Shown piece by piece: positions 53,968 through 62,575 of a DNA stretch of 64,000 bases. The stretch is from G963720515 sp963720515. GTDB taxonomy: Bacteria > Actinomycetota > Thermoleophilia > Gaiellales > Gaiellaceae. A model generated the notes under the pieces. It worked only from the letters and a program-made list of their open reading frames with translations, did no database searches and had not been told where the DNA came from. How positions within the stretch are numbered: position 1 is the first letter of the stretch; every line of letters begins with the position of its first letter. The stretch is taken from assembly GCA_963720515.1 (NCBI GenBank), contig OY970397.1, positions 2,046,001 to 2,110,000 of the forward strand. Direction: 5' to 3'. The position numbers and the translations under genes were made by a program.

Positions 53968-54765
53968 ATGGCGAAGAAGAACGATTCGAAGCTCATCCCG
54001 CTCCTCCTCGCGCCGGTCAACTGGCTCGAGGAGCGCTCCGGACTCATCGGCGGGATCAAGTACTTCCTCTTCCGCAAGGTCCCGAAGGAGACGAACTGGT
54101 TCCACACCCTCGGCTCCGCGACGCTGACCGCGTTCATCGTCCAGCTCGTCACCGGCGTCGTGCTGGCGTTCTACTACAAGCCCGACCCGCAGAACGCCTA
54201 CTCCTCGATCCAGCACATCACGAACGACCTGACGCTCGGCTGGCTCGTCCGCGGCATGCACAAGTGGGGCGCGAGCGTCTTCATCATCCTGCTCTTCCTC
54301 CACATGGGCCGCGTGTTCCTGTTCGGCGCATACAAGTACCCCCGTGAGCTGAACTGGCTGATCGGGGTCTCCATCCTCCTGCTCGGGATGCTCGAGGGCT
54401 TCACGGGCTACCTGCTCCCGTGGGACCAGACGGCCTACTGGGCGACCGTCGTCGGCATCAACATCAACGCCACCGCACCGATCGCCGGCCCGTTCATCGC
54501 GTACATCCTGCGAGGTGGTGCCGAGATTGGATCGGACACGCTCACGCGGTTCTATGCGCTACACATGCTCCTCATCCCCGGCGCCCTGATCGGGCTCATA
54601 ACCCTGCACCTCTACCTCGTCGTGCGTCTCGGCGTCACGCCGCCGCCGTGGTCTGACGTCGCCGGCGGCTACGAGGACGAGTCGAAGAACGGCAAGCCCG
54701 CGCGCGAGGGGCTCGTGCAGCCCGCGCCGCGCGGCGAGCAGCAGGCCGAGGAGACGGTCGCGTGA
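53968..54765 (+). CDS. qcrB: Cytochrome b subunit QcrB (N-terminal cytochrome b6-type)
   Basis: 265 residues, four to five transmembrane helices. Heme-b histidine pairs are visible in HKWGASVFIILLFLHMGRVF and in LHMLLIPGALIGLITLH. GFTGYLLPWDQTAYW is the conserved quinol-site helix. It is the b6-like half; the subunit IV-like half is in the next gene. Overlaps qcrC (4 bp). Confidence 0.95.
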   Translation: MAKKNDSKLIPLLLAPVNWLEERSGLIGGIKYFLFRKVPKETNWFHTLGSATLTAFIVQLVTGVVLAFYYKPDPQNAYSSIQHITNDLTLGWLVRGMHKWGASVFIILLFLHMGRVFLFGAYKYPRELNWLIGVSILLLGMLEGFTGYLLPWDQTAYWATVVGININATAPIAGPFIAYILRGGAEIGSDTLTRFYALHMLLIPGALIGLITLHLYLVVRLGVTPPPWSDVAGGYEDESKNGKPAREGLVQPAPRGEQQAEETVA

Positions 54766-55562
54766 GCAACGCCGAGCAGCGAGAGCAATTCGAGCGCTAC
54801 AAGGAGGACGTCAAGAAGCGCGGGAAGCCGTTCTACCCGTACGCGATGTTCCACGACACGGTGATGAGCCTCGTCGTCGTGTCCGTGATCATCGGGCTCT
54901 CCTGCGTCTGGTACTTCACGTCGGGCGAGGAGGCGGGCGACTCGGGCTGGCTCGGCTCGCGCTACTCCGACGAGGCCGATCCCGGGACGACGAACTTCGT
55001 GCCGCGGCCGGACTGGTACTTCTACTTCCTCTTCTACCTCCTCCGGATCTTCAAGTGGCCGGACTCGGTGATCCTCGGCACGGTCGGGATCCCGACCATC
55101 TGCATCATCCTGCTGCTCGCGCTGCCGTTCATCGACCGGCGGCTCGACCGGCGCCTCTCGCACCGCCCGGTCGCCGTCGTCGCGGCGCTCCTCGTGATCG
55201 CGTCCATGGGCGTCCTCACGTACAAGGGCGCAACGGCCGAGGAGGCGAGCTCGACGACCGGCACGGCGCTCCTCGAGGGGAACAACGTCAGCACCGACGA
55301 CCCGCAGGTGGTGCAGGGCGCCGACCTCTTCGCGACCGTCGGCTGCCTGAACTGCCACACCTACGGGAACCAGGGTGCGGCTGGGCCGGGCCCGAACATC
55401 TCGCACGCCTCCGACCTCGGGCGCTCCGTCGAGTACTGGAAGCGCTGGATCCACAACCCGCAAGAGGTCAAGCCCGGCACGGCGATGCCCGCGTTCCCGG
55501 CGCTCACCGAGGAGGAGCTGACCGCGCTCGGCACGTTCCTCAACGCGAAGCCAAGCGGTTAG
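54762..55562 (+). CDS. qcrC: Subunit IV-cytochrome c fusion QcrC
   Basis: 266 residues. The first half is the cytochrome b C-terminal part: PYAMFHDTVMSLVVVSVIIG, VPRPDWYFYFLFYLLRIFKW and a following helix. The second half is a cytochrome c domain with heme site CLNCH and the distal Met in PGTAMPAFPALTEEE. This is the split cyt b6 / subunit IV-cyt c layout known from Bacillus-type bc complexes, unlike the diheme QcrC of mycobacteria. Confidence 0.93.
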   Translation: MSNAEQREQFERYKEDVKKRGKPFYPYAMFHDTVMSLVVVSVIIGLSCVWYFTSGEEAGDSGWLGSRYSDEADPGTTNFVPRPDWYFYFLFYLLRIFKWPDSVILGTVGIPTICIILLLALPFIDRRLDRRLSHRPVAVVAALLVIASMGVLTYKGATAEEASSTTGTALLEGNNVSTDDPQVVQGADLFATVGCLNCHTYGNQGAAGPGPNISHASDLGRSVEYWKRWIHNPQEVKPGTAMPAFPALTEEELTALGTFLNAKPSG

Positions 55563-55566
55563 GCCC

Positions 55567-56151
55567 ATGCGCGTCTTCGTGGGGATCACGGGCGCGTCGG
55601 GCGCTCCCTATGCCGCACGCCTCATCCAGGCGCTCTCGGACGCCGGCTGCGAGGTCGGCGTGAGCGCGTCGGGCGCCGGGGTCGAGGTGCTCGCGACCGA
55701 GCTCTACGGCGATCCCGACCTCGGGCGCGACGAGGTGCTCTCGCGGGTGGCCGGGCATCCCGGGGTCACCGTCCACGCGCCGGACGACTTCCGCGCGCCC
55801 TACGCGTCGGGCTCGGCGCAGGTCGATGCCTACGTCGTCTGCCCCTGCTCCATGGCGACGGTCGGGACGCTCGCGGCGGGCGCGATGGACAACCTGATCC
55901 ACCGCGCAGCCTCCGTGGCCATGAAGGAGGGTCGTAAGCTCGTCCTCATGCCGCGCGAGACGCCCCTGTCCGCGATCCACCTCGAGGGGCTCCTGAAGCT
56001 GCGGCAGGCCGGCGCCGTGATCCTCTTCCTCGCGCCCGGCTTCTACCACTCTCCGCAGTCGATCGGCGACCTCGTGGACTTCGTCGTGGCGCGTGCGCTC
56101 GACCAGATCGGCGTGGCGAACGAACTATCGGGCAGATGGGGATCGTCATGA
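55567..56151 (+). CDS. ubiX: Flavin prenyltransferase UbiX
   Basis: 194 residues. RVFVGITGASGAPYAARLIQ is the FMN-binding N-terminus; CPCSMATVGTLAAGAMDNLI and RKLVLMPRETPLSAIHL are family signatures. It makes prenylated FMN for the UbiD encoded upstream. Its stop overlaps the menG start (ATGA). Confidence 0.94.
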   Translation: MRVFVGITGASGAPYAARLIQALSDAGCEVGVSASGAGVEVLATELYGDPDLGRDEVLSRVAGHPGVTVHAPDDFRAPYASGSAQVDAYVVCPCSMATVGTLAAGAMDNLIHRAASVAMKEGRKLVLMPRETPLSAIHLEGLLKLRQAGAVILFLAPGFYHSPQSIGDLVDFVVARALDQIGVANELSGRWGSS

Positions 56152-56829
56152 GCGCGACCGGAACGCTGCCGCCGACCGAGGTCCGCCGGATGTTCGACCG
56201 GATCTCGCCGGTCTACGACGCGATGAACCGCGTCATGACCGCGGGGCTCGACCAGCGCTGGCGCCGGCTGACGGCGCGCGCGGTCGTCCGGCCCGGCGAC
56301 CGCGTGCTCGACGCCTGCTGCGGGACCGGCGACCTGGCGATCGCGGCGCGCGACGCCGGCGGCGACGTCGTGGGGCTCGACTTCTCTCCGGCGATGCTCG
56401 AGCGGGCGCGCGCGAAGGCCCCGGACATCGAGTGGGTCGAGGGCGACGTGACCGCGCTGCCGTTCGAGGACGGCTCCTTCGATGCCGTGACCGTCGGGTT
56501 CGGCATCCGGAACGTGCCCGACCTCGACGCGGGCCTGGCGGAGCTGGCGCGAGTCCTCCGCCCCGGCGGGCGGCTCGGCTGCCTCGAGATCACGCAGCCG
56601 CATGGTGTCCTCCGGCCGTTCTTCCGCGTCTGGTTCGACGGCGTCGTCCCGCTGATGGGCGCGCGTGCTGCCGGGCGGCGCCGCGTACTCGTACCTCCCG
56701 GCGAGCGTCCGCCGCTTCCCCGGCCCGGCCGACCTCGGCGCAGCCATGGAGCGCGCCGGGTTCGAGCAAGTGCAGTGGAGGCTGCTGGCGGGCGGCATCG
56801 TGGCCCTCCATGGGGCGGCGAGGGCATGA
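56148..56829 (+). CDS. menG: Demethylmenaquinone methyltransferase MenG/UbiE (one apparent frameshift)
   Basis: Start ATG 56148 chosen for the ATGA overlap with ubiX. VRRMFDRISPVYDAMNRVMT, the SAM loop VLDACCGTGDLAIA and VGFGIRNVPDL are UbiE signatures. A shift near 56665 leads into LPGGAAYSYLPASVRRFPGP and LLAGGIVALHGA. It performs the last methylation of menaquinone. Its stop overlaps the polyprenyl synthase start (ATGA). Confidence 0.92.
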
Positions 56830-57746
56830 GCGCGCTCGCGTCCGTCCGCTCCGCGCAGGGCCTCGAGAGCTACCTCGAGGTGCTCGAGCTGCGCCTCGAG
56901 CAGTCGGTCGGCTCGCATCCCGGGCTCGTCGGGCGAATCGGCGCCGACACGCTCGCGGCCGGCGGCAAGCGGCTCCGGCCGGTGCTCGTCTTCCTCGCGA
57001 CGCCGTCCGAGCTGCGCGGCGGTGAGCGCTCGCTCGCGGCCGGCGCGTCGGTCGAGCTCGTCCACATGGCGACGCTCGTCCACGACGATCTCCTCGACGG
57101 CGCCGCCATCCGCCGCGGACACGCAACCGTGTGGGCGACGCACGGCGAGCGGGCCGCCGGCGCGGCGGGCGACTACCTCTTCGCCCGCGCGTTCGCGCAG
57201 CTCGCCTCGGCCGGGGACCCGGGCGCGGTCGCGTGCCTCGCCGGCGCCTGCCTCGCGCTGGCTCGCGGGGAGGCGCTCCAGCGGCGGCAGGCATACCGCG
57301 CCGACACGTCCGTGGACGACTATCTCGCCCGCTGCGAGCTCAAGACCGGGAGGCTCTTCGAGGCCGCGTGCCTCCTCGGCGGCGGGCCCGAGCACCTCGG
57401 CCGCTTCGGCGTCGCGCTCGGGATCGCGTTCCAGATCGCCGACGACATCCTCGACTGCACGGGCACGCCGGGTGCGACCGGCAAGCCGCTCGGCATCGAC
57501 CTGCGCGACGGCACGCCCACGCTGCCGCTCATCCTGGCGGCCCGGAAGGACCCGCAGGTCGCGCGCGCGCTCGAGGGCGAGCCGGTTCCGGATGCCCTGG
57601 CTCGCGTCGCAGCGACCGGGGCGATCGAGGCGTCCCGGGCGCTCGCGCTCGAGTACGCGGCCGAGGCCCGCGGCGCCCTGAACGGCGACGCGGAGCGCGA
57701 TGCTCTCGCGGCACTCACCCACCTGGTGGTAGACAGGGAGGCGTGA
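56826..57746 (+). CDS. Polyprenyl diphosphate synthase
   Basis: 306 residues. First Asp-rich motif LVHDDLLDGA (DDxxD), second QIADDILDCTG, plus GGKRLRPVLVFLA and KTGRLFEAACLLG. It makes the isoprenoid side chain of menaquinone (heptaprenyl/octaprenyl type; chain length cannot be deduced). Coupled to both neighbours by overlapping start/stop codons. Confidence 0.93.
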   Translation: MSALASVRSAQGLESYLEVLELRLEQSVGSHPGLVGRIGADTLAAGGKRLRPVLVFLATPSELRGGERSLAAGASVELVHMATLVHDDLLDGAAIRRGHATVWATHGERAAGAAGDYLFARAFAQLASAGDPGAVACLAGACLALARGEALQRRQAYRADTSVDDYLARCELKTGRLFEAACLLGGGPEHLGRFGVALGIAFQIADDILDCTGTPGATGKPLGIDLRDGTPTLPLILAARKDPQVARALEGEPVPDALARVAATGAIEASRALALEYAAEARGALNGDAERDALAALTHLVVDREA

Positions 57747-58858
57747 TGGCGACCCTCGCCCAGCAGACGGCGCTCGACGCGATCTGGGAGAAGGTCGAGG
57801 GCGGCGAGCGGCTCGACTTCGACGACGGGCTCACGCTCATGGAGTCCGACGACGTCCTCCAGCTCGGCGAGCTCGCCGACCACGCGCGGCGGCAGCGGGG
57901 CGGGACGGACGACGTCTACTTCGTCCAGAACCTGTACTTGAACCAGACGAACGTCTGCCGCGTGAAGTGCAAGTTCTGCGCGTTCGCCAAGACGGAGAAG
58001 CAGGAGGACGCGTACACGTTCACGCCGGAGGACCTCGTCGCGGACGCGGTCGCCCAGCGCGAGCTGACCGGGTTCACCGAGATTCACATGGTCGGCGGCG
58101 AGAGCCCGCACGTCGGCTTCGACTACTACGTGGACATCGTGCGTGACCTGCACGAGGCGCTGCCCGACGTGCACCTGAAGCTGTTCACGGCGAGCGAGAT
58201 CCACCACATGACGACGCTCTCCGGGCTCACGCATGAGGAGGTGCTGCGCGAGCTGCAGGCGGTGGGTCTCGGGTCGCTCCCCGGCGGCGGCGCGGAGATC
58301 TTCGCGGATCGGGTGCGCCGGCTGATCGCTCCCGGGAAGGAGCACCCGGACATCTGGTTCGAGACGCACCGCACCGCTCATGGGCTCGGCATCCCGACGC
58401 ACTGCACGATGCTCTACGGCCACGTCGAGACCTACGAGGAGCGGGTCGACCACCTGCTCCGGCTGCGCGAGCTCCAGGACGAGACCGGCGGCTTCCTCGC
58501 GTTCATCCCGCTCGCGTTCCACCCCGAGAACACGGTGTTCGAGCGGCGCGGCTGGACGCACACGGCCGGGACGGACGACCTCAAGGTGATCGCCGTGTCG
58601 CGGCTCCTGCTCGACAACATCGACCACGTGAAGGCCTACTGGATCATGATGGGCATGCCGCTCGCCGCGGTCGCGCTGCACTTCGGCGCCGACGACGTCC
58701 AGGGCACGGTCATGCGCGAGACGATCTTCCACGCGGCCGGCGCGAAGACCGAGACGGAGCAGAAGGTCGAGGAGCTCGTGCGGTTCGTGAGCGAGGCGGG
58801 CCGAATCCCCGTGCAGCGCGACACGCTCTACAACGAGGTGCGGCGGTGGAGCAATTGA
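57746..58858 (+). CDS. mqnE: Aminofutalosine synthase MqnE
   Basis: 370 residues, radical SAM. The CxxxCxxC cluster is in CRVKCKFCAFAKTEKQEDAY. HMVGGESPHVGFDYY, GLGSLPGGGAEIFADRVRR and TMLYGHVETYEERVDHL support MqnE. It joins the enolpyruvyl-benzoate made by MqnA with adenosine from SAM. Starts on the previous stop (TGATG). Confidence 0.94.
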   Translation: MATLAQQTALDAIWEKVEGGERLDFDDGLTLMESDDVLQLGELADHARRQRGGTDDVYFVQNLYLNQTNVCRVKCKFCAFAKTEKQEDAYTFTPEDLVADAVAQRELTGFTEIHMVGGESPHVGFDYYVDIVRDLHEALPDVHLKLFTASEIHHMTTLSGLTHEEVLRELQAVGLGSLPGGGAEIFADRVRRLIAPGKEHPDIWFETHRTAHGLGIPTHCTMLYGHVETYEERVDHLLRLRELQDETGGFLAFIPLAFHPENTVFERRGWTHTAGTDDLKVIAVSRLLLDNIDHVKAYWIMMGMPLAAVALHFGADDVQGTVMRETIFHAAGAKTETEQKVEELVRFVSEAGRIPVQRDTLYNEVRRWSN

Positions 58859-58882
58859 CCTGCATTTGGTGCACTTTCGTCA

Positions 58883-58911
58883 CAGACACGTGCGCATTTC
58901 GGCGATATGCT
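58883..58911 (+). promoter_or_regulatory. Promoter of dispersed element copy A, ahead of mqnA
   Basis: CAGACA, 17 bases, TATGCT, then 8 bases to an ATG. Same architecture and largely the same sequence as the minus-strand promoter at 12957-12985. It gives the mqnA-mqnC pair its own promoter inside the quinone cluster. Confidence 0.55.
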
Positions 58912-58919
58912 CGCGGCGG

Positions 58920-58961
58920 ATGGGGGTGGGTTGGGAGCCCTCATCAGACGCGCGCGTCTAA
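58920..58961 (+). CDS. Possible 13-residue leader peptide (dispersed element copy A)
   Basis: ATG-initiated, leaderless by spacing, reading MGVGWEPSSDARV and stopping at TAA just before the TTGGAG ribosome-binding site of mqnA. The first 35 bases are identical to copy B at 12948 (minus strand). The 3' part holds a 14-bp palindrome AGACGCGCGCGTCT; in copy B it is AGACGCGCGTCT, two bases shorter but still a perfect palindrome. Confidence 0.45.
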   Translation: MGVGWEPSSDARV

Positions 58962-58979
58962 CCCCTTGGAGCGCAGCGC

Positions 58980-59744
58980 GTGATCCGCCTCGGCCGCATC
59001 TCCTACGTGAACATGGCGCCGCTCTTCTTCGCGCTCGAGGCGGACGTGGAGGAGGTCTCCGGCGTCCCGACCGAGCTGAACCAGGCGCTCCTCGACGGCC
59101 GGGTCGACCTCGCGCCGATCTCCTCGATCGAGTACGCGCGCCACGCGTCCGAGCTCCGCATCCTCCCGCGCGTCTGCGTCTCCTCGGAGGGTGCCGTGGA
59201 CTCGATCCAGCTCGTGTCGCGCGCGCCGCTTGCGTCCATCCGCTCCGTCGCCGTGACGCCGGAGAGCGCGACCTCGGTCGTGCTCGTCAAGGTGCTCCTT
59301 CCCGAGGCCGAGCACGTCCCGCTCGGCGAGGACGCCGACGCCAAGCTTCTCATCGGCGACGCGGCGCTCGAATCCATGTTCGAGGATCCGACGCCGCACT
59401 ACGACCTCGGCCGCCTCTGGCTCGAGCAGACCGGGCTCCCGATGGTCTACGCCGTCTTCGCGTGCCCGGACCCCGCGCCCGAGGGCATGGCCGAGCTCGA
59501 GGCCGCGCTCCTCGAAGCGCACGCGAGCGCACGCGCGCGGCCCGAGGAGCTGGCCCGCGCGGCGAGCGAGCTCTACGGCTACCCGCCCGGCTTCCTCGCC
59601 CGCTACTTCGAGAAGCTCCGCTACCGGTTCGGCCCGCGCGAGCGCGCCGGGTTGCTCACGTTCTTCGAGCTGGCGCGCGACGCCGGCGAGCTCGACCGGG
59701 TCCCCGAGCTGCGCTTCCTCGTCACGGAGCCGGTGACCGCATGA
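58980..59744 (+). CDS. mqnA: Chorismate dehydratase MqnA
   Basis: 254 residues from GTG. RLGRISYVNMAPLFFAL at the N-terminus, VDLAPISSIEYARHASELRI and KLLIGDAALE are family marks. It converts chorismate to 3-[(1-carboxyvinyl)oxy]benzoate, the entry step of the futalosine pathway. It has its own promoter element (58883) and overlaps mqnC (ATGA). Confidence 0.93.
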   Translation: MIRLGRISYVNMAPLFFALEADVEEVSGVPTELNQALLDGRVDLAPISSIEYARHASELRILPRVCVSSEGAVDSIQLVSRAPLASIRSVAVTPESATSVVLVKVLLPEAEHVPLGEDADAKLLIGDAALESMFEDPTPHYDLGRLWLEQTGLPMVYAVFACPDPAPEGMAELEAALLEAHASARARPEELARAASELYGYPPGFLARYFEKLRYRFGPRERAGLLTFFELARDAGELDRVPELRFLVTEPVTA

Positions 59745-60826
59745 CGGTCGCCGAGGTCCTCGACAAGGCGCTCTCGGGCGAGCGGATCGGCGACGACGAT
59801 GCCGTGACGCTCCTCGAGAGCCGCGACCTCGTCGGCGTCGGCCGCGCAGCCGAGGAGCTCCGCGCGCGCAAGACCGACCCGGGCCGCATCACGTTCATCA
59901 TCGACCGGAACCTGAACTACACGAACGTCTGCTACACGGACTGCGACTTCTGCGCGTTCTACCGCCGGCCGGGCGACACGCGCGAGGGCTACCTCCTCCC
60001 GAAGCCGGTCATCTTCAAGAAGATCGAGGAGACACTCGCGCTCGGCGGCACCGCGCTTCTCATGCAGGGCGGCCACCACCCCGACCTCGGCGTGGACTTC
60101 TACGAGGACCTCTTCACGTCCATCAAGGCGCGCTACCCGATCCACCTCCACGCGCTCTCGCCGCCCGAGGTGCAGCACATGGCGCGGCGGTCGAAGCTCA
60201 CGATCCCCGAGACGCTCACGCGCCTCCGCGACGCCGGGCTCGACTCGCTGCCCGGCGGCGGCGCCGAGATCCTCGTCGATCGCGTCCGCGAGATCATCGC
60301 GCCGAAGAAGACGAAGACGAACGAGTGGCTCGGGATCATGCGCGACGCCCAGCGCCTCGGCATCTCGACGACCGCGACGATGATGTACGGCCACGTCGAG
60401 ACCCTCGAGGAGCGGGTCGAGCACATGCGCCGGATCCGCGAGCTCCAGGACGAGATGCACGGCTTCCGCGCCTTCATCTCGTGGACGTTCCAGTCCGACG
60501 GAAACCGGCTCGCGGCGAAGGTGCCGCGCGCCTCGATGCCGACGTCCTTCGACTACCTCCTGACGCAGGCCGTGAGCCGGATCTACCTCGACAACGTGGA
60601 CCACATCCAGTCGAGCTGGGTCACGCAGGGCCTGAAGGTCGGCCAGGTCGCGCTCGGCTTCGGCGCCGACGACATGGGCTCGATCATGATCGAGGAGAAC
60701 GTCGTCTCCGCCGCCGGCACGACCTACCGCGCGACCACCGAGGACTTCGTTCGCGCCATCAAGGCGCTCGGCAAGACCCCCGTGCAGCGCGACACGCTCT
60801 ACCGCGACGTCCGCACCTGGAACTAG
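59741..60826 (+). CDS. mqnC: Cyclic dehypoxanthinyl futalosine synthase MqnC
   Basis: 361 residues, radical SAM. Cluster motif CYTDCDFCAFYRRPGD, then LLMQGGHHPDLGVDFYEDLF, GLDSLPGGGAEILVDRVREI and TMMYGHVETLEERVEHMRRI. It cyclises dehypoxanthine futalosine. Paralogous to MqnE, as seen in the shared GGGAEI and YGHVET blocks. Confidence 0.95.
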   Translation: MTVAEVLDKALSGERIGDDDAVTLLESRDLVGVGRAAEELRARKTDPGRITFIIDRNLNYTNVCYTDCDFCAFYRRPGDTREGYLLPKPVIFKKIEETLALGGTALLMQGGHHPDLGVDFYEDLFTSIKARYPIHLHALSPPEVQHMARRSKLTIPETLTRLRDAGLDSLPGGGAEILVDRVREIIAPKKTKTNEWLGIMRDAQRLGISTTATMMYGHVETLEERVEHMRRIRELQDEMHGFRAFISWTFQSDGNRLAAKVPRASMPTSFDYLLTQAVSRIYLDNVDHIQSSWVTQGLKVGQVALGFGADDMGSIMIEENVVSAAGTTYRATTEDFVRAIKALGKTPVQRDTLYRDVRTWN

Positions 60827-60913
60827 CCCGCGCGAAGGCGCCGGACTGTAAGGAGTGCGTCTACCGGCTTTCGCCCGGCCGGGCGCTGTGCTTTCCTGAA
60901 AGACGGGGGTTTC

Positions 60914-62563
60914 GTGGTCCGTCTCGCTGCATCTCTAAGCGCGCTCGTCGCGCTCTCTGTCGTCCCGGCGGCGTTCGCCGCGCCGCCGGCGCAGCCTGCG
61001 GTGCCCGCGACGGCTGCACGGATCGTGGTGAACGCGCGCCCGATCGACGACGCCAGGGCGATCCGCTCGGGACTCGCCCAGGCCGTCCGGCGCACGCTGA
61101 TCACCCAGCGCGAGGCCGACCGCGCGAACGCCTCGGTGAGGCGCGCGCGGGCGACGATCAGTTCGATGGCCGCGGGCCGCGCGAAGACGCTCGCGCGTGT
61201 CCTGCGCGTCGTGCGGCTCCAGGCGGGCTCCTACACCCAAGCCCGCGTCGTCGCGCTCTTCGGGATGCTGGATGAGAACACCGCGTACCTCTCGAAGCGT
61301 CCGCTGCCGGCGAGCGGGACGGACGTGATCGGCCCCGACGGAGTCGTCTACCGGGCGGGCTGGGGCTACGGGCTCCAGTTCCATCCGCTCGCGAACGTCG
61401 GGCGGTTGAACCAGTACGCGAACGCGAACCAGACGGCCAAGCTGCGCGAGCTCGCGGACGCGCTAGCCGCTCGGGCCGTACGCAAGGGCGACGGCGAGGT
61501 CTGGGAGTACTACTTCCCGTACGGCAGCGGCCATCCGCCGTGGAGCTCCGGGATGGTCCAGGCGGTGGGCGCCCAGGCGCTCGTCCGCGCCGGCGGCCAG
61601 CTGAAGGACGAAGCCCTGAAGGCGGCTGCCGGGCGCGCCTACCGAGGGCTCGCGGCGGGTGGGCTGGTCCAGAACCTCTCCGCGGGGCCGTGGGTCCGGC
61701 TCTACAGCTTCAGCGGGATGGCCGTGGTGAACGCGCAGCTCCAGACAGCACTCTCGGTCGCCGAGTACGGGCGCATCGCATCGAACGCCGAGGCGACCGA
61801 CCTCGCAGACCGGCTGCGGACTAGCGCCCGAACGCTCTTCCCCCGGTTCGACACGGGCTTCTGGTCGCGCTACTCGGTCGGCGGCGCCGAGTCGTCGCTC
61901 CACTACCACGACTACGTGGTCGATCTTCTCGGGCTGCTCGCGCGGCGCACCGGCGACCTCTTCTGGGGAGACGCGCAAGGGCGCTTCAACGACTACACGC
62001 ATGAGCCGCCCGGCTTCAAGTCGGCGCCGGCACGGCCGGCGATCTACCCCTGGCCCGCGGACGGGTTCCGCGACCGCGTCCGCATCACGTTCTGGCTCTC
62101 GAAGATCTCGACCGTCCACGTGCGCGTCGGTGGACGGACGATCGACCTCGGCCGCGAGCCGTCCGGCTGGCACACGGTCTACTGGGCGCCCGGCCGACGC
62201 GCGCCGCGGAAGTACACCCCCGTCGTGAACGCGGTCGACCTCGCCGGGAACGCGGGACACGCCGTTCTCGCGCCGGTCACGATCGCCCGCGACACGACGC
62301 CGCCCGAGGTCAAGGCCTCGGTCAACGGACGCCGGCTCACGTGGACGGCCACCGACCCGACGACGCCGTACGTGACCCTGCGCGTTCGCCTGACGCGCGG
62401 CGCGACGGCGAAGACGCTCCGACTCGGCCGGCGCGCGCTGCACGGCTCGGCTCGCCTCGCGCTCCCTCGCGGCCGGTGGACGGCGGTGCTCGTCGTCGAG
62501 GACTCGAGCGGGAACGCCGCCCGCGTCCGGCTCGGCGTAGTCCGGGCGCCCACCCGTAACTAG
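60914..62563 (+). CDS. Exported D-glucuronyl C5-epimerase-like protein
   Basis: 549 residues from GTG. A signal peptide (about residues 1-22) is followed by a helical region, then an (alpha/alpha) domain with WEYYFPYGSGHPPWSSGMVQ, LYSFSGMAVVNAQLQTALSV and ESSLHYHDYVVDLLGLLARR, similar to the C-terminal domain of D-glucuronyl C5-epimerases. Beta-rich Ig-like modules close the protein (VRITFWLSKISTVHVRVGGR, ARDTTPPEVKASVNGRRL). It may edit or bind a uronic-acid polysaccharide outside the cell. Activity is not proven by sequence. Confidence 0.75.
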   Translation: MVRLAASLSALVALSVVPAAFAAPPAQPAVPATAARIVVNARPIDDARAIRSGLAQAVRRTLITQREADRANASVRRARATISSMAAGRAKTLARVLRVVRLQAGSYTQARVVALFGMLDENTAYLSKRPLPASGTDVIGPDGVVYRAGWGYGLQFHPLANVGRLNQYANANQTAKLRELADALAARAVRKGDGEVWEYYFPYGSGHPPWSSGMVQAVGAQALVRAGGQLKDEALKAAAGRAYRGLAAGGLVQNLSAGPWVRLYSFSGMAVVNAQLQTALSVAEYGRIASNAEATDLADRLRTSARTLFPRFDTGFWSRYSVGGAESSLHYHDYVVDLLGLLARRTGDLFWGDAQGRFNDYTHEPPGFKSAPARPAIYPWPADGFRDRVRITFWLSKISTVHVRVGGRTIDLGREPSGWHTVYWAPGRRAPRKYTPVVNAVDLAGNAGHAVLAPVTIARDTTPPEVKASVNGRRLTWTATDPTTPYVTLRVRLTRGATAKTLRLGRRALHGSARLALPRGRWTAVLVVEDSSGNAARVRLGVVRAPTRN

Positions 62564-62575
62564 ACTCGCCCCTCC

